64,000 nucleotides of DNA from Actinokineospora alba (lineage in GTDB: Bacteria > Actinomycetota > Actinomycetes > Mycobacteriales > Pseudonocardiaceae). A program made the translations under genes and the position numbers. The stretch's first letter is position 1; each line of letters starts with the position of its first letter. Location of the stretch: assembly GCF_004362515.1 (NCBI RefSeq), contig NZ_SNXU01000001.1:4960001-5024000 (forward strand), written 5' to 3'. The notes below the pieces were generated by a model. The model was given only the letters and a program-made list of their open reading frames with translations. It ran no database searches and had not been told where the DNA came from. Shown one piece after another: positions 50,701-57,697 of the stretch.

Positions 50701-52514
50701 TCAAGGCCCGCACCGCGGCCGCGATGGCGCAGGCGACGGGGACGGAATCCGCGCTCGTGGCACCGGTGACCGAGACCGAACCTGGTGTGATGGCAAAGGA
50801 TTCCGCGGCCGGTCCACTCGCTGTCGTGATCGACGTGATCGCCGCCCGCACCGGCTACCCGCCCGAGATGATCAGCCCGACGATCGACCTGGAAGCCGAC
50901 CTGAGCATCGACTCGATCAAGCGGACCGAGATCGCCGGTGAGGTCGCCGCCCGACTCGGGCTCGGCCAGGACCAGGTCGAGGTGCTGGTCAAGGCCCGCA
51001 CCGCGGCCGCCATGGCGGGTTCCGTGGCGGACAAGGCGTCGCCACTGGGTGTCGCGGGTTCGCCCGCACAGCGCTACGTGCTGGAGCTGGTGGCGGCCGC
51101 CGCCGAACCGACCGACGACATGCTGGCACTGGCGGGCAAGCACATCCTGATCGCCGGCGGCGACCCGGCGCTGGCCACCGAACTGGCCGACCAGCTCTCC
51201 GCCCGCGGTGCGCTGGCCATCCCCTTCCAGGGCAGGCCGGAACTGGCCGCCGACGTCGATCGGGTCGACGGCCTCATCTCGCTGCACGCCCTGCACGACG
51301 AGGACGCCGTGCTCCCCGGCACGTTCGGGCTGCTGAAGTCCGCGCTCGCCCGCGGGCCGAAGTGGGTGATCGCGGCCTCGGCCGCGACGCCGGTGGCCGC
51401 CGGGCTGCGGGGACTTTTCCGGTCCCTGCACCGCGAATACCCCGAGCTGGTGGCCAGGCACGTCGAACTCGACGCGGCCATGAGCCACGAGCAGACCGCC
51501 GAGCTCATCGTCACCGAGGTACTCACCGGCCGCGACGAGCCTGCCGTGATCGTCACCGCCGAGGGCAGGCGGGCGTACCGCATGGTGCCCAAGGCGCTCG
51601 GTTCCCTCGCCACCTCCGGCGCGGGACCGGCGGGCACCGGCGCGGCCGAGGCGCAGGCCGTGGGCTTGGGCCGCGACTCCGTGGTGCTGCTCATCGGCGG
51701 GGCGCGCGGGATCACCGCCCAGGTGGCCGTCGCGATCGGCGAGGCCGCGGGCTGCCACATCGAACTCGCGGGCCGCACCGTGCTCGACGCCGAGCCGGAG
51801 CCCCCGGCCGTCCTGGTCGCCCGCGACCTGGCGGGGCTGCGGTCGGCGCTGGCCGGGCTCGGTGGGCGTGACCTGGCGCAGATCGAGCGGGAAGCCCGCG
51901 AGATCCTCGCGCGCAGAGAGGTCATCGCGACCCTGCGGGAGATCAGAGGCACCGGCGCGACCGCCGAGTACCACACCCTCGACGTGCGCGACGGCGACGC
52001 GGTCCGGCAGCTGATCAAGCAGGTGCACACCGAGCACGGCAGGCTCGACGGCGTCGTCTACGCCGCGGGTGTCATCGAGGACCGGCTGGTGGCGGACAAG
52101 GACCCGAAGTCGTTCGAGCGGGTCTACGGCACCAAGGTCGGCGGTGCGAGCGCGGTGCTCGGCGAGCTGAGCGACCTGGCCGTGGCCACCAAGTTCGTCG
52201 TCTTCTTCGGCAGCATCGCCGCCGCCCTGGGCAACCGGGGCCAGGCCGACTACGCCGCAGCCAACGACGCCCTCGAGAGCATGGCCGCCGAATGGTCGCT
52301 GCGTACCGGAAACCGTGCGCTCACTGTCCACTGGGGACCGTGGGCCCCGGTCGGCGCGCACAGTGGCATGGTCAGCGCGGAGCTGGGCCGCTCCTACGCC
52401 GAGCGCGGCATCAAGCTGCTCGACCCGAACGACGGCGTGGCCAGCCTGCTGCGCGAACTGGCCTGGGGCGACCCGGACCAGAACGCGGTCGTGTACTCGG
52501 CTTCGGAGTGGTGA
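44766..52514 (+). CDS. PUFA-synthase-like iterative type I polyketide/lipid synthase (ER-ER-KS-AT-ACP5-KR)
   Basis: 2,582 residues. Order: two PfaD/nitronate-monooxygenase-like flavin barrels (about 8-290 and 300-640; the second has AECGGHVG with His441, the first has SEAGGRVG with Arg there); ketosynthase (about 667-1100; Cys854, His989, His1029); acyltransferase (about 1215-1500; GHSYG Ser1307); five ACPs with phosphopantetheine Ser1695, 1782, 1868, 1954 and 2050, all in the DSIKRTEIA motif typical of PfaA; ketoreductase (about 2307-2570; Ser2483, Tyr2496). This equals PfaA fused behind PfaD. It has one KS and no chain-length-factor partner. With the dehydratase protein downstream it could run full reducing cycles on acyl chains. 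Start has GGAGG. Product unknown; PUFA synthases and heterocyst glycolipid synthases are the nearest described systems. Confidence 0.92.
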   Translation: MPARVERPDLVIGITASGAADAALCAAVSGAGGLGVLDLGSGDRAAREALASVVRVAEDAPIGVRVPHSCALTVEDFLALLGDRSTRIAAVVLGWDSPWSLAEIPDHFFVLVEATSAAEALRAAENGADGVILRGSEAGGRVGSLGSFVLLQQVLNDPDLTVPVWVCGGIGPNTAAGAVVAGAAGVVLETQLSLLPEAELPAHARAALATGDASATVLVGGHRVLPDRTAEPLAADLDESTVATRVAAGELVAAGQDVFLAQRFARSHGSVARAVRAVLTAVRSALAPGVAGLAEGSALARALGTALPVAQGPMTRVSDQAAFAAAVAGHGALPFVALALSTEDQTRALLTETRETLGERPWGVGVLGFAPEGIRAAQLAVIKEMRPATALIAGGRPDQARALEDEGIATFLHVPSTGLLSQFLAAGARRFVFEGAECGGHVGPLSSFALWEAQVAVLIEAVDAGLRADELHLLFAGGIHDARSAATVAAVADPLVRKGAGVGVLMGTGYLFTEEAVTCGAVQPVFQRQVLAATHTELLRTAPGHATRCVSSPFTESFHSLGRELLDQGVPEREVWERLESLNTGRLRIASKGVRREGDELVAVDEDDQLDQGLFMAGDVAVLRSQPTTIAALHAEVTSGAVALWNKRSTVLRSYMDMPAETPELPPLDIAIVGMSAMFPGADTLAAFWSTVVGGADQVTEVPQGRWDVDTYYAAGGGPGRTPSKWGGFLPEIPFDPLSYGIPPSTLAAIEPVQLLALEAARRALADAGYPDGGPGRDRTSVVFGAEAGSDLATAQTLRMALPEYLGAVPEQLADQLPELSEDTFPGRLANVISGRIANRLDLGGANYTVDAACASSLAAVDIGCKELVGGTSDMVLCGGADLHNAVDDYLLFSSVGALSKTGRCATFDSSADGIALGEGVAVVVLKRLADAERDGDRVYAVIRGVGSGSDGKALGLTAPRPDGQRRAIERAYRTARVSPTEIGLVEAHGTGTVVGDRTELSTLDAVFTEAGAEPGSCVIGSVKSQIGHTKCAAGLAGLIKAALAVHTGVKPPTLHVSEPNPAWDPRTSPFVFHGQAAPWTERPDHRVAGVSAFGFGGTNFHVVLRGHQRSDALRHGLREWPAELLVFRGADAATARRQAERLLTLVTTNDAHGRPWTLRDLARTAAERADRDRSPVRIAVVAKDLDELATQLRAAIAGQSAPGLHVEGGPSGKLGVLFPGQGSQRPGMLADLFVAFPELGRLARAVGMDTGVIFPPSAFDADSTAAQADALRDTRVAQPALGLTGLAVHHLLTRLGVTADAFGGHSYGELVALAAAGALDAGTLMGLSTARAEAILGAAGDDPGTMAAVSASRADTAAVLDKLSGTVVIANDNGPRQVVVSGPTAEVEEALEALRAAGLSAQRIPVACAFHSPLVAGAGETFAEVLAGVPVSTPEVTVWSNRTASAYPTDPDGVRAELAAQIGSPVRFADQIEAMYADGVRIFLEAGAGRVLSGLVGRILGDRPHTVITCDGGGLPGLLDAVARLAVAGSDVRTGWLFSGRDAKDVSTLTPPARPGWTIDGSFVRTVDGSYVGLAPARKVTLAGPAVAVPAASDRDEMVSDFLRTSRELIAAQRDVLLGYLGSAPVAQPVTQQTVRPVARPAVAPVAAPVAARPAVVAPDALSVVVEVIAARTGYPVEMIDPAVDLEADLSVDSIKRTEIAGEVASRLGLTGQNAIDALVKTRTAAAMAQAAGGPENVAASMPQAVDALTVVIEVIAGRTGYPVEMIDPAVDLEADLSVDSIKRTEIAGEVAARLGLGQDQVDVLVKARTAGTMAQAAGGSAPATVPVPQAVDALAVVVEVIAARTGYPVEMISPTVDLEADLSVDSIKRTEIAGEVAARLGLGQDQVDVLVKTRTAAAMAEAAGGTKPVVASVPQAVDALAVVVEVIAARTGYPVEMISPTVDLEADLSVDSIKRTEIAGEVAARLGLGQDQVDVLVKARTAAAMAQATGTESALVAPVTETEPGVMAKDSAAGPLAVVIDVIAARTGYPPEMISPTIDLEADLSIDSIKRTEIAGEVAARLGLGQDQVEVLVKARTAAAMAGSVADKASPLGVAGSPAQRYVLELVAAAAEPTDDMLALAGKHILIAGGDPALATELADQLSARGALAIPFQGRPELAADVDRVDGLISLHALHDEDAVLPGTFGLLKSALARGPKWVIAASAATPVAAGLRGLFRSLHREYPELVARHVELDAAMSHEQTAELIVTEVLTGRDEPAVIVTAEGRRAYRMVPKALGSLATSGAGPAGTGAAEAQAVGLGRDSVVLLIGGARGITAQVAVAIGEAAGCHIELAGRTVLDAEPEPPAVLVARDLAGLRSALAGLGGRDLAQIEREAREILARREVIATLREIRGTGATAEYHTLDVRDGDAVRQLIKQVHTEHGRLDGVVYAAGVIEDRLVADKDPKSFERVYGTKVGGASAVLGELSDLAVATKFVVFFGSIAAALGNRGQADYAAANDALESMAAEWSLRTGNRALTVHWGPWAPVGAHSGMVSAELGRSYAERGIKLLDPNDGVASLLRELAWGDPDQNAVVYSASEW
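49750..51020 (+). repeat. Five tandem ACP-coding repeats
   Basis: Five repeats of about 258 bp (the last spaced 288 bp). Copies 2, 3 and 4 are almost identical over the core (GATCTGGAAGCGGATCTGAG followed by GTGTGGATTCGATCAAGCG) and use T/G-ending codons (GAT, AGT, GTG, GAT, ATT) that differ from the C-ending codons of copies 1 and 5 and of the rest of the gene. This points to recent duplication or gene conversion among the inner copies. Confidence 0.88.
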
Positions 52515-52518
52515 GGCG

Positions 52519-55218
52519 ATGACGGCCATCGACATCCTCGGACCCCGGACGGTCACCGAGCCGGAGCGGGTGCTGCTGCTGGCCGCCGCCAGCCCGGCCG
52601 AGCTGTCCGCGCTGCTCGACCGGTCCGACGCCGACGTCCTCGCCCTGCCGCCCGGCACGGCGACCGGCGCCCGCCTCGGCATCGTCGACCCGACACCGCG
52701 CAGGCTCGCCCTGGCCCGCAAGGTGGTCGCCAGGGGTCGGGCTCTGCGTGGCCGCGACGACGTGTGGTTCAGCCCCGACCAGCTGCTGCGCGGCGGTCGG
52801 ACCGCGTTCGTGTTCCCTGGTCTGGAAGCCGACTTCACCCCGCGGGTCGACGACCTCGCCGAGCTGCTCGGCGTGCCGGTGCCGGACCTGGGCACCCAGA
52901 CCGTCGGCAGGCACGGCGGCGCGGTCCTCGCCGTGGGCAGGCTGCTGGACGCGGCGCTGCGCCGGATGGCGATCGTGCCGGACGCCGTCGCCGGGCACAG
53001 CGTCGGCGAGTGGACGGCGATGATCGCGGGTGGCGTCGTCTCCGGCGCCGACTTCGACGCCATGCTCGCCCGCACCGACCTCGACGCGCTGCGCGTGCCC
53101 GGTGTCGAGTTCGCGGTGCTCGGCTGCCCCGCCGCCCGCGCCGCCGAAGCCATCGCGCACAGCCCGGATCTCGTGATCTCACACGAGAACTCGACCAACC
53201 AGACCGTCGTGTGCGGTCCCGCCGACCACATCGCCGAGCTGGTCGAGCGGATGCGCGCGGCGGCGGTGATCTGCCAGGTGCTGCCGTTCCGCTCCGGCTT
53301 CCACACCCCGATGCTGGCGCCGTTCCTCGGCGAGTTCGAGCAAGGCGTGCCCAGCCTGCGGATGCACCCGGCCGCCATCCCGGTCTGGTCGGCGACCACC
53401 GCGAGCCCGTTCCCGGACGACCCGGCGCTGGCCCGTGAGCTGTGTGTGCGCCACCTGATCGAGCCGGTCCGGTTCCGCGACACCGTCCAAGCCCTCTACG
53501 ACTCCGGTGTCCGCGTCTTCATCCAGGCGGGCCCCGGCCAGCTCGGGTCGCTGATCGACGACACGCTCCGCGACGCCGCCCACCTCACCGTCGCGGCCAA
53601 CTCCGGGCAGCGCTCCGGTGTCGACCAGCTTCGCCGGGTCGCGGCCGCACTGTGGGCCGAGGGCGGCAATCCCGACTTCACCGCGCTCGTCCCGCGCAAG
53701 ACCGAGGAGCCGGTCGAGCCGAGTCTGTCCCGGCTGAGCGAGCTGGCCGTGCGGTTCCCGGCGTTGCGCGAGCTGACCGCGCTCATCGACGAGACCGCCG
53801 ACGCGGTCGCCGCCGTCCTCACCGCGGCGGGCCGACCCACCTTGACGCCGCGCGAGTTCAGCCTGACCGTGTCCACCTCGGACATGCCGTACCTCGCCGA
53901 CCACTGCTTCGCCCGGCAGCGCGATGGCTGGCCCGACGAGACCGACCTGCGGCCCGTCGTCCCCGCGACGACCGTCGTGCAGCACCTGATCGACGCCGCC
54001 CGCTCGGCCGCGCCCGGCCGGGTCGTCGTCGGCGTCGACAACCTGCGCTTCCGCCGCTGGCTGGTCGCCGCGCCCGCGACCGAGGTCGCCGTCTCGGTGC
54101 GGCCCTTGGACAGCGACCGGGTCGAGGTCCGCCTCGGGGACTACGCCGACGGCACGGTCGTGCTGGGCGACAGCTACCCGCGGGCCCCTCGGCCGTGGTC
54201 GCCCAAGCTGGGGGAGCGGACGCCAAGCCTGTCGGCCGCGGACCTCTACGCCCAGCGCTGGCTCTTCCACGGCCCGTCCTACCAGGGCATCACCCGCACC
54301 CTCGCGGTGTCCGACGACGACGCGCGCGCGGAGATCACCGTGCCTGAAGCGCCGGGCGCCCTGCTCGACAACGTCGGCCAGGTCATCGGCCACTGGCTGG
54401 TGGAGAACCACCCGCAGCGCTGGATCGCGTTCCCCATCGCGATCAGCCGGATCCGGTTCCACCGCCCGGTTCCCGGCATCGGGTCCACTGTGGACTGCTC
54501 GATGCGGGTCACCGGGATCGACCTGGCCACCGTGCGCGCCGACGCCCAGGTCACCGCGGGCGGGGAGGTGGCGGTGTCGATCGAGGGCTGGACCGACACC
54601 CGCTTCGACAGCGACGCCGCGATCGGCTCGGTGCACCGGTTCCCCGAGACCAGCACCCTGTCGTGGCGAGCGGAGGGCGGCTGGTGGGCCGCGGCGGAAC
54701 GCTGGCCGAGTCTGGCTTCCCGCGAGTTCTACCTGCGCAAATACCTTGGCTCCGCGGAGATCGCGGAGTACGAGGCGTGCGCCCCGACCGAGCGGCGGCG
54801 GTGGCTGCTGCGCCGGATCGTGGTCAAGGACGCCGTGCGCGGCAGGCTCTGGGACGACGGCTACGGCCCGCTGTTCCCCGCCGAGCTGCGCGTGCGCGAG
54901 GACGCGTCCGGCCGGTGCACCATTACCGGCGTGGGCGGGCTGGAGATCCCCGACCTGACCGTCAACGTCGACAGCAGCCACGAGTTCGGGGTGGCGATGG
55001 TCGACGGCCAGATCGCGATCGCCGAGCTCGAATGGCCGCCCACCCGCAACCGCGATCCACGGCTGGTGGCGGCCGCGTCGGCGGCCTCCGAGCTGATCGT
55101 CAACGCGGGCGGCGCCCGCATCGAACTGGTGGCCAATCCCGATGGCCTGCCTGTTCGCCAGTACGTCGTGGCCTGGGTCCCGGGCCAGTCCACAACGCAG
55201 AAGGAGGAAACACCGTGA
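52519..55218 (+). CDS. AT-DH-AcpS-like trifunctional lipid-synthase subunit
   Basis: 899 residues, 4 nt after the megasynthase stop. An acyltransferase domain (about 90-380, GHSVG with Ser161) resembles PfaB/MAT. A double hot-dog dehydratase follows (about 440-740): His462 in MPYLADHCF, then GPSYQGI and Asp617 in LLDNVGQ (the DxxxQ motif). The C-terminal region (about 745-850) matches the AcpS phosphopantetheinyl transferase pattern: RRWLLRRIVVKDAVRG (Lys770, with Asp where AcpS has Glu), then ELRVREDASGR, then VNVDSSHEFGVAMV (His821). The N-terminal magnesium-binding Asp motif of AcpS (GxDIxxxxR) is not recognisable. It supplies dehydration in trans and perhaps activates the ACPs. Enediyne PKSs carry a DH-PPT end too, but on one protein. 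Confidence 0.85.
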   Translation: MTAIDILGPRTVTEPERVLLLAAASPAELSALLDRSDADVLALPPGTATGARLGIVDPTPRRLALARKVVARGRALRGRDDVWFSPDQLLRGGRTAFVFPGLEADFTPRVDDLAELLGVPVPDLGTQTVGRHGGAVLAVGRLLDAALRRMAIVPDAVAGHSVGEWTAMIAGGVVSGADFDAMLARTDLDALRVPGVEFAVLGCPAARAAEAIAHSPDLVISHENSTNQTVVCGPADHIAELVERMRAAAVICQVLPFRSGFHTPMLAPFLGEFEQGVPSLRMHPAAIPVWSATTASPFPDDPALARELCVRHLIEPVRFRDTVQALYDSGVRVFIQAGPGQLGSLIDDTLRDAAHLTVAANSGQRSGVDQLRRVAAALWAEGGNPDFTALVPRKTEEPVEPSLSRLSELAVRFPALRELTALIDETADAVAAVLTAAGRPTLTPREFSLTVSTSDMPYLADHCFARQRDGWPDETDLRPVVPATTVVQHLIDAARSAAPGRVVVGVDNLRFRRWLVAAPATEVAVSVRPLDSDRVEVRLGDYADGTVVLGDSYPRAPRPWSPKLGERTPSLSAADLYAQRWLFHGPSYQGITRTLAVSDDDARAEITVPEAPGALLDNVGQVIGHWLVENHPQRWIAFPIAISRIRFHRPVPGIGSTVDCSMRVTGIDLATVRADAQVTAGGEVAVSIEGWTDTRFDSDAAIGSVHRFPETSTLSWRAEGGWWAAAERWPSLASREFYLRKYLGSAEIAEYEACAPTERRRWLLRRIVVKDAVRGRLWDDGYGPLFPAELRVREDASGRCTITGVGGLEIPDLTVNVDSSHEFGVAMVDGQIAIAELEWPPTRNRDPRLVAAASAASELIVNAGGARIELVANPDGLPVRQYVVAWVPGQSTTQKEETP

Positions 55219-55538
55219 CGACCACACCGATCACCGAGGTGCCGTCCCAGCAGGCAGTGCTCGAGGAGATCAGCTCGATGCTCCTCAGGGTCCTGGACCA
55301 GTACGGTCTCGACGACGTGGACATCACCATGGAGACGACGTTCCATGACGAGCTGGGCCTGGAGAGCATCGACCTGGTCACCGTCGGGTCGATGCTGACC
55401 GACCGCTACGGCGAGCAGGTCAACCTCGCGGCGTTCCTCGCCGACCTCGACATCGACGACGTGATCGGCATGCGGGTCGGCCTGCTCGTGGACTTCGTGC
55501 GCACGGCGCTGAGCCGTCTGCGCCTGGCGGGGAGCTGA
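55215..55538 (+). CDS. Free-standing acyl carrier protein
   Basis: 107 residues, GTG start overlapping the previous stop by 4 nt, with AAGGAGG 8 nt upstream. The phosphopantetheine site is FHDELGLESIDLVTV (Ser in the LES motif). It differs clearly from the five DSIKR-type ACPs of the megasynthase, so it probably accepts or offloads the chain, for example to the hydrolase or glycosyltransferase, or carries a starter unit. Confidence 0.92.
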   Translation: MTTTPITEVPSQQAVLEEISSMLLRVLDQYGLDDVDITMETTFHDELGLESIDLVTVGSMLTDRYGEQVNLAAFLADLDIDDVIGMRVGLLVDFVRTALSRLRLAGS

Positions 55539-55543
55539 CACCC

Positions 55544-56365
55544 GTGGGAATGATCCAGGCGAACGGCATCCGCACGCACTACCAGCTGATGCCCGCGAAG
55601 AACCCGACGACACCGCGGCCGCCGACGGTGGTGTTCGTGCACGGCCTCGGCTACGACAGCCTCGCCAGCTTCTACCTGACCCTGGCCGCGCCGGTGTCGC
55701 AGGCGGGGATCAACGTGATCACCTACGACCTGCGCGCCCACGGCCGCAGCGACCGCCCGGTGAGCGGCTACCGGGTCGACGACTTCGTCGAGGACCTGCG
55801 CGCGCTGCTGGACGAGACCGGCGTCGAGGGCCCGGTTTACCTGGTGGGCAACAGCTTCGGCGGCACCATCGCGTTCAGCTTCGCCGAGCGCTACCCCTCG
55901 CGGGTGCGCAGCATCGTCGCCATCGAAGCGGAACCCGCCACCCACGAGTGGTCCCGCAAGATCGGCGGCACGCTGACGAACGTGGTCGACTGGATGGAGG
56001 ACCCGCAGGTCCTCGCGTGGCTGGAGGAGACCTACGGCGCCCACCACGCGCGCCTGTCGAAGGTCGCCAGCGCGGTCATCCGGGCGACGACGATCGTCGA
56101 GGAGGTGCCGCAGGGCCCACTGCTCGACGCCGAGGCACTGCGCGGCATCCGCTGCCCGGTGCTGTCCATTGTGGGCAGTGAGGGCTTCCAGAGCGACAAC
56201 CTGCTGGCCGTGCAGTCCTCGCTGCCGGACTGCCGCACGGAGGTGATCGACGGCCAGAACCACTCGGTGCTCGTCGAGCGCCACCGCACCGTGCGCACCC
56301 TGCTGCTCGACTGGATCGAGGAGATCGAGGCGATTCCCGCGGAGGTGGAGGTCGGCGCGGCGTGA
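55544..56365 (+). CDS. Alpha/beta hydrolase, candidate chain-release enzyme
   Basis: 273 residues. FVHGLGYDS forms the oxyanion region, the nucleophile is Ser104 in LVGNSFGGTIAF, and the His is His240 in GQNHSVLV. The usual acid residue after strand 6 is probably Glu or Asp within IVGSEGFQSDN. The operon has no other thioesterase, so it is the best candidate for releasing the acyl chain from an ACP. Its 3' end overlaps the glycosyltransferase start by 4 nt. Confidence 0.88.
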   Translation: MGMIQANGIRTHYQLMPAKNPTTPRPPTVVFVHGLGYDSLASFYLTLAAPVSQAGINVITYDLRAHGRSDRPVSGYRVDDFVEDLRALLDETGVEGPVYLVGNSFGGTIAFSFAERYPSRVRSIVAIEAEPATHEWSRKIGGTLTNVVDWMEDPQVLAWLEETYGAHHARLSKVASAVIRATTIVEEVPQGPLLDAEALRGIRCPVLSIVGSEGFQSDNLLAVQSSLPDCRTEVIDGQNHSVLVERHRTVRTLLLDWIEEIEAIPAEVEVGAA

Positions 56366-57504
56366 GCCGATTCTTGATAGTCGTGCCGCCTTTCGTGGGC
56401 CACGTCAACCCGGTCGTCGGGGTCGCGGCCGAGTTGGCGGAGCGCGGGCACGAGGTGGCGTGGGCGGGGGACCGGGACCTGCTGGACCGGTTGCTCCCAG
56501 CCGACTCCACAGTCTTTCCCGTGGCGTGTCCGCTGCCCGACCGGCCCGCCGACGTGCGCGGGTTCGCCGCCTGGAAGTTCCTCTGGGAGGCCATGCTCGT
56601 CCCGCTCGCCCACACGATGCTCCCCGGCGTGCACGCGGCGGTCGAGCAGTGGCGGCCGGACGCGCTGCTGGTCGATCAGCAGGCCATTGCCGGGGCGCTC
56701 GTCGCCGGTAGGACCGGGCTGCCTTGGGCGACCTCGGCCACCACCTCCTCCGAGATCACCGACCCGCTGGCGACGATGCCCGCGATCGGTGGCTGGGTCC
56801 GCGGGATGCTCACCGACCTCCGGCTGCGCTTCGGCGACCCACTCCACGACCACGACCTGCGGTTCTCCCCGCACCTGGTGCTCGCCTTCACCACCCCCGC
56901 CCTCGCGGGCGACCCCGCGGTGGCCGCACCCGTGCGGTTCGTCGGACCCTCGCGAAGGCCGACGAGGCCCATCGACTTCCCTTGGGACTGGCTCGACGAC
57001 CGGCCGCTCGTGCTGGTCACCCTCGGCACCGCCAACGACGACGCGGGCGCCAAATTCCTCGCCGACAGCGTCGCTGCCCTCCGTGCCCGGCCGGGCTTGC
57101 AAGCCGTCGTCGTCGACCCCGCGGGCACGCTCGCGGACGTCCCGGCGAATGTCCTGTGCCGCGCCGAGGTGCCGCAACCCGAACTGCTCGACCGGGCCGC
57201 GCTCGTGGTCTGCCACGCCGGGCACAACACCGTCTGCGAGGCGCTCGACCGGGCCGTCCCGCTCGTCGTCGCTCCGATCCGGGACGACCAGCCGGTGATC
57301 GCCGAGCAGGTCGTGCGCGCCGGGGCGGGAGTCCGGCTGCGGTTCGTGCACGCGGGGGCCGAGCGGATCGGCAAAGCGATCGACGCCGTCCTGACCGAGC
57401 CCGGCTACCGCGATGCCGCGAAGCGGGTGCAGGAGTCGTTCGCCGCCGCGGGCGGCGCCGCCGACGCCGCGACCGGACTTGAATTTCTTGCGCGTTCTGC
57501 CTGA
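56362..57504 (+). CDS. GT1-family glycosyltransferase
   Basis: 380 residues, GT-B fold of the MGT/UGT type. The N-terminal acceptor domain starts FLIVVPPFVGHVNPVVGVA (His near residue 14 as the likely base). The C-terminal donor domain has VLVTLGTANDDAG and the sugar-nucleotide motif VVCHAGHNTVCEALDRAVP (about 288-306) with PIRDDQP. It probably attaches a sugar to a hydroxyl of the lipid made by the upstream synthase, as HglT does for heterocyst glycolipids. Translationally coupled to the hydrolase; last gene of the operon, followed by 193 nt without a gene. Confidence 0.9.
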   Translation: MSRFLIVVPPFVGHVNPVVGVAAELAERGHEVAWAGDRDLLDRLLPADSTVFPVACPLPDRPADVRGFAAWKFLWEAMLVPLAHTMLPGVHAAVEQWRPDALLVDQQAIAGALVAGRTGLPWATSATTSSEITDPLATMPAIGGWVRGMLTDLRLRFGDPLHDHDLRFSPHLVLAFTTPALAGDPAVAAPVRFVGPSRRPTRPIDFPWDWLDDRPLVLVTLGTANDDAGAKFLADSVAALRARPGLQAVVVDPAGTLADVPANVLCRAEVPQPELLDRAALVVCHAGHNTVCEALDRAVPLVVAPIRDDQPVIAEQVVRAGAGVRLRFVHAGAERIGKAIDAVLTEPGYRDAAKRVQESFAAAGGAADAATGLEFLARSA

Positions 57505-57697
57505 TCAGCCTGTGGCGAACTGACAGAAGATGAGCGAGAACTTGTGGGGCGAAGCGATATTTCGCCGCTCGACAAAATAGCCTTGACCAGCGCGGATTGG
57601 CGCTGCGATCCTTGTTTGTAGAGCTGTGACACCTACCAGAGAGGGTGCGCTCCACAAAATTCGGGGGTTGTTTTAAGCAAAGACAGGATCGTGTGCC

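Noticed and set aside
48288..53483. 1,731-codon open frame on the minus strand opposite the lipid synthase
   Set aside because: Its translation is low-complexity (Arg, His, Gly, Asp, Val) with no domain, no start signal, and it mirrors a strongly coding plus strand. High GC keeps antisense frames open.
44766..55218. Enediyne polyketide synthase
   Set aside because: Enediyne PKSs have KS-AT-ACP-KR-DH-PPT on one chain with one ACP and are flanked by E3/E4/E5/E10 genes. Here there are five DSIKR ACPs, flavin ERs, and none of those partners.
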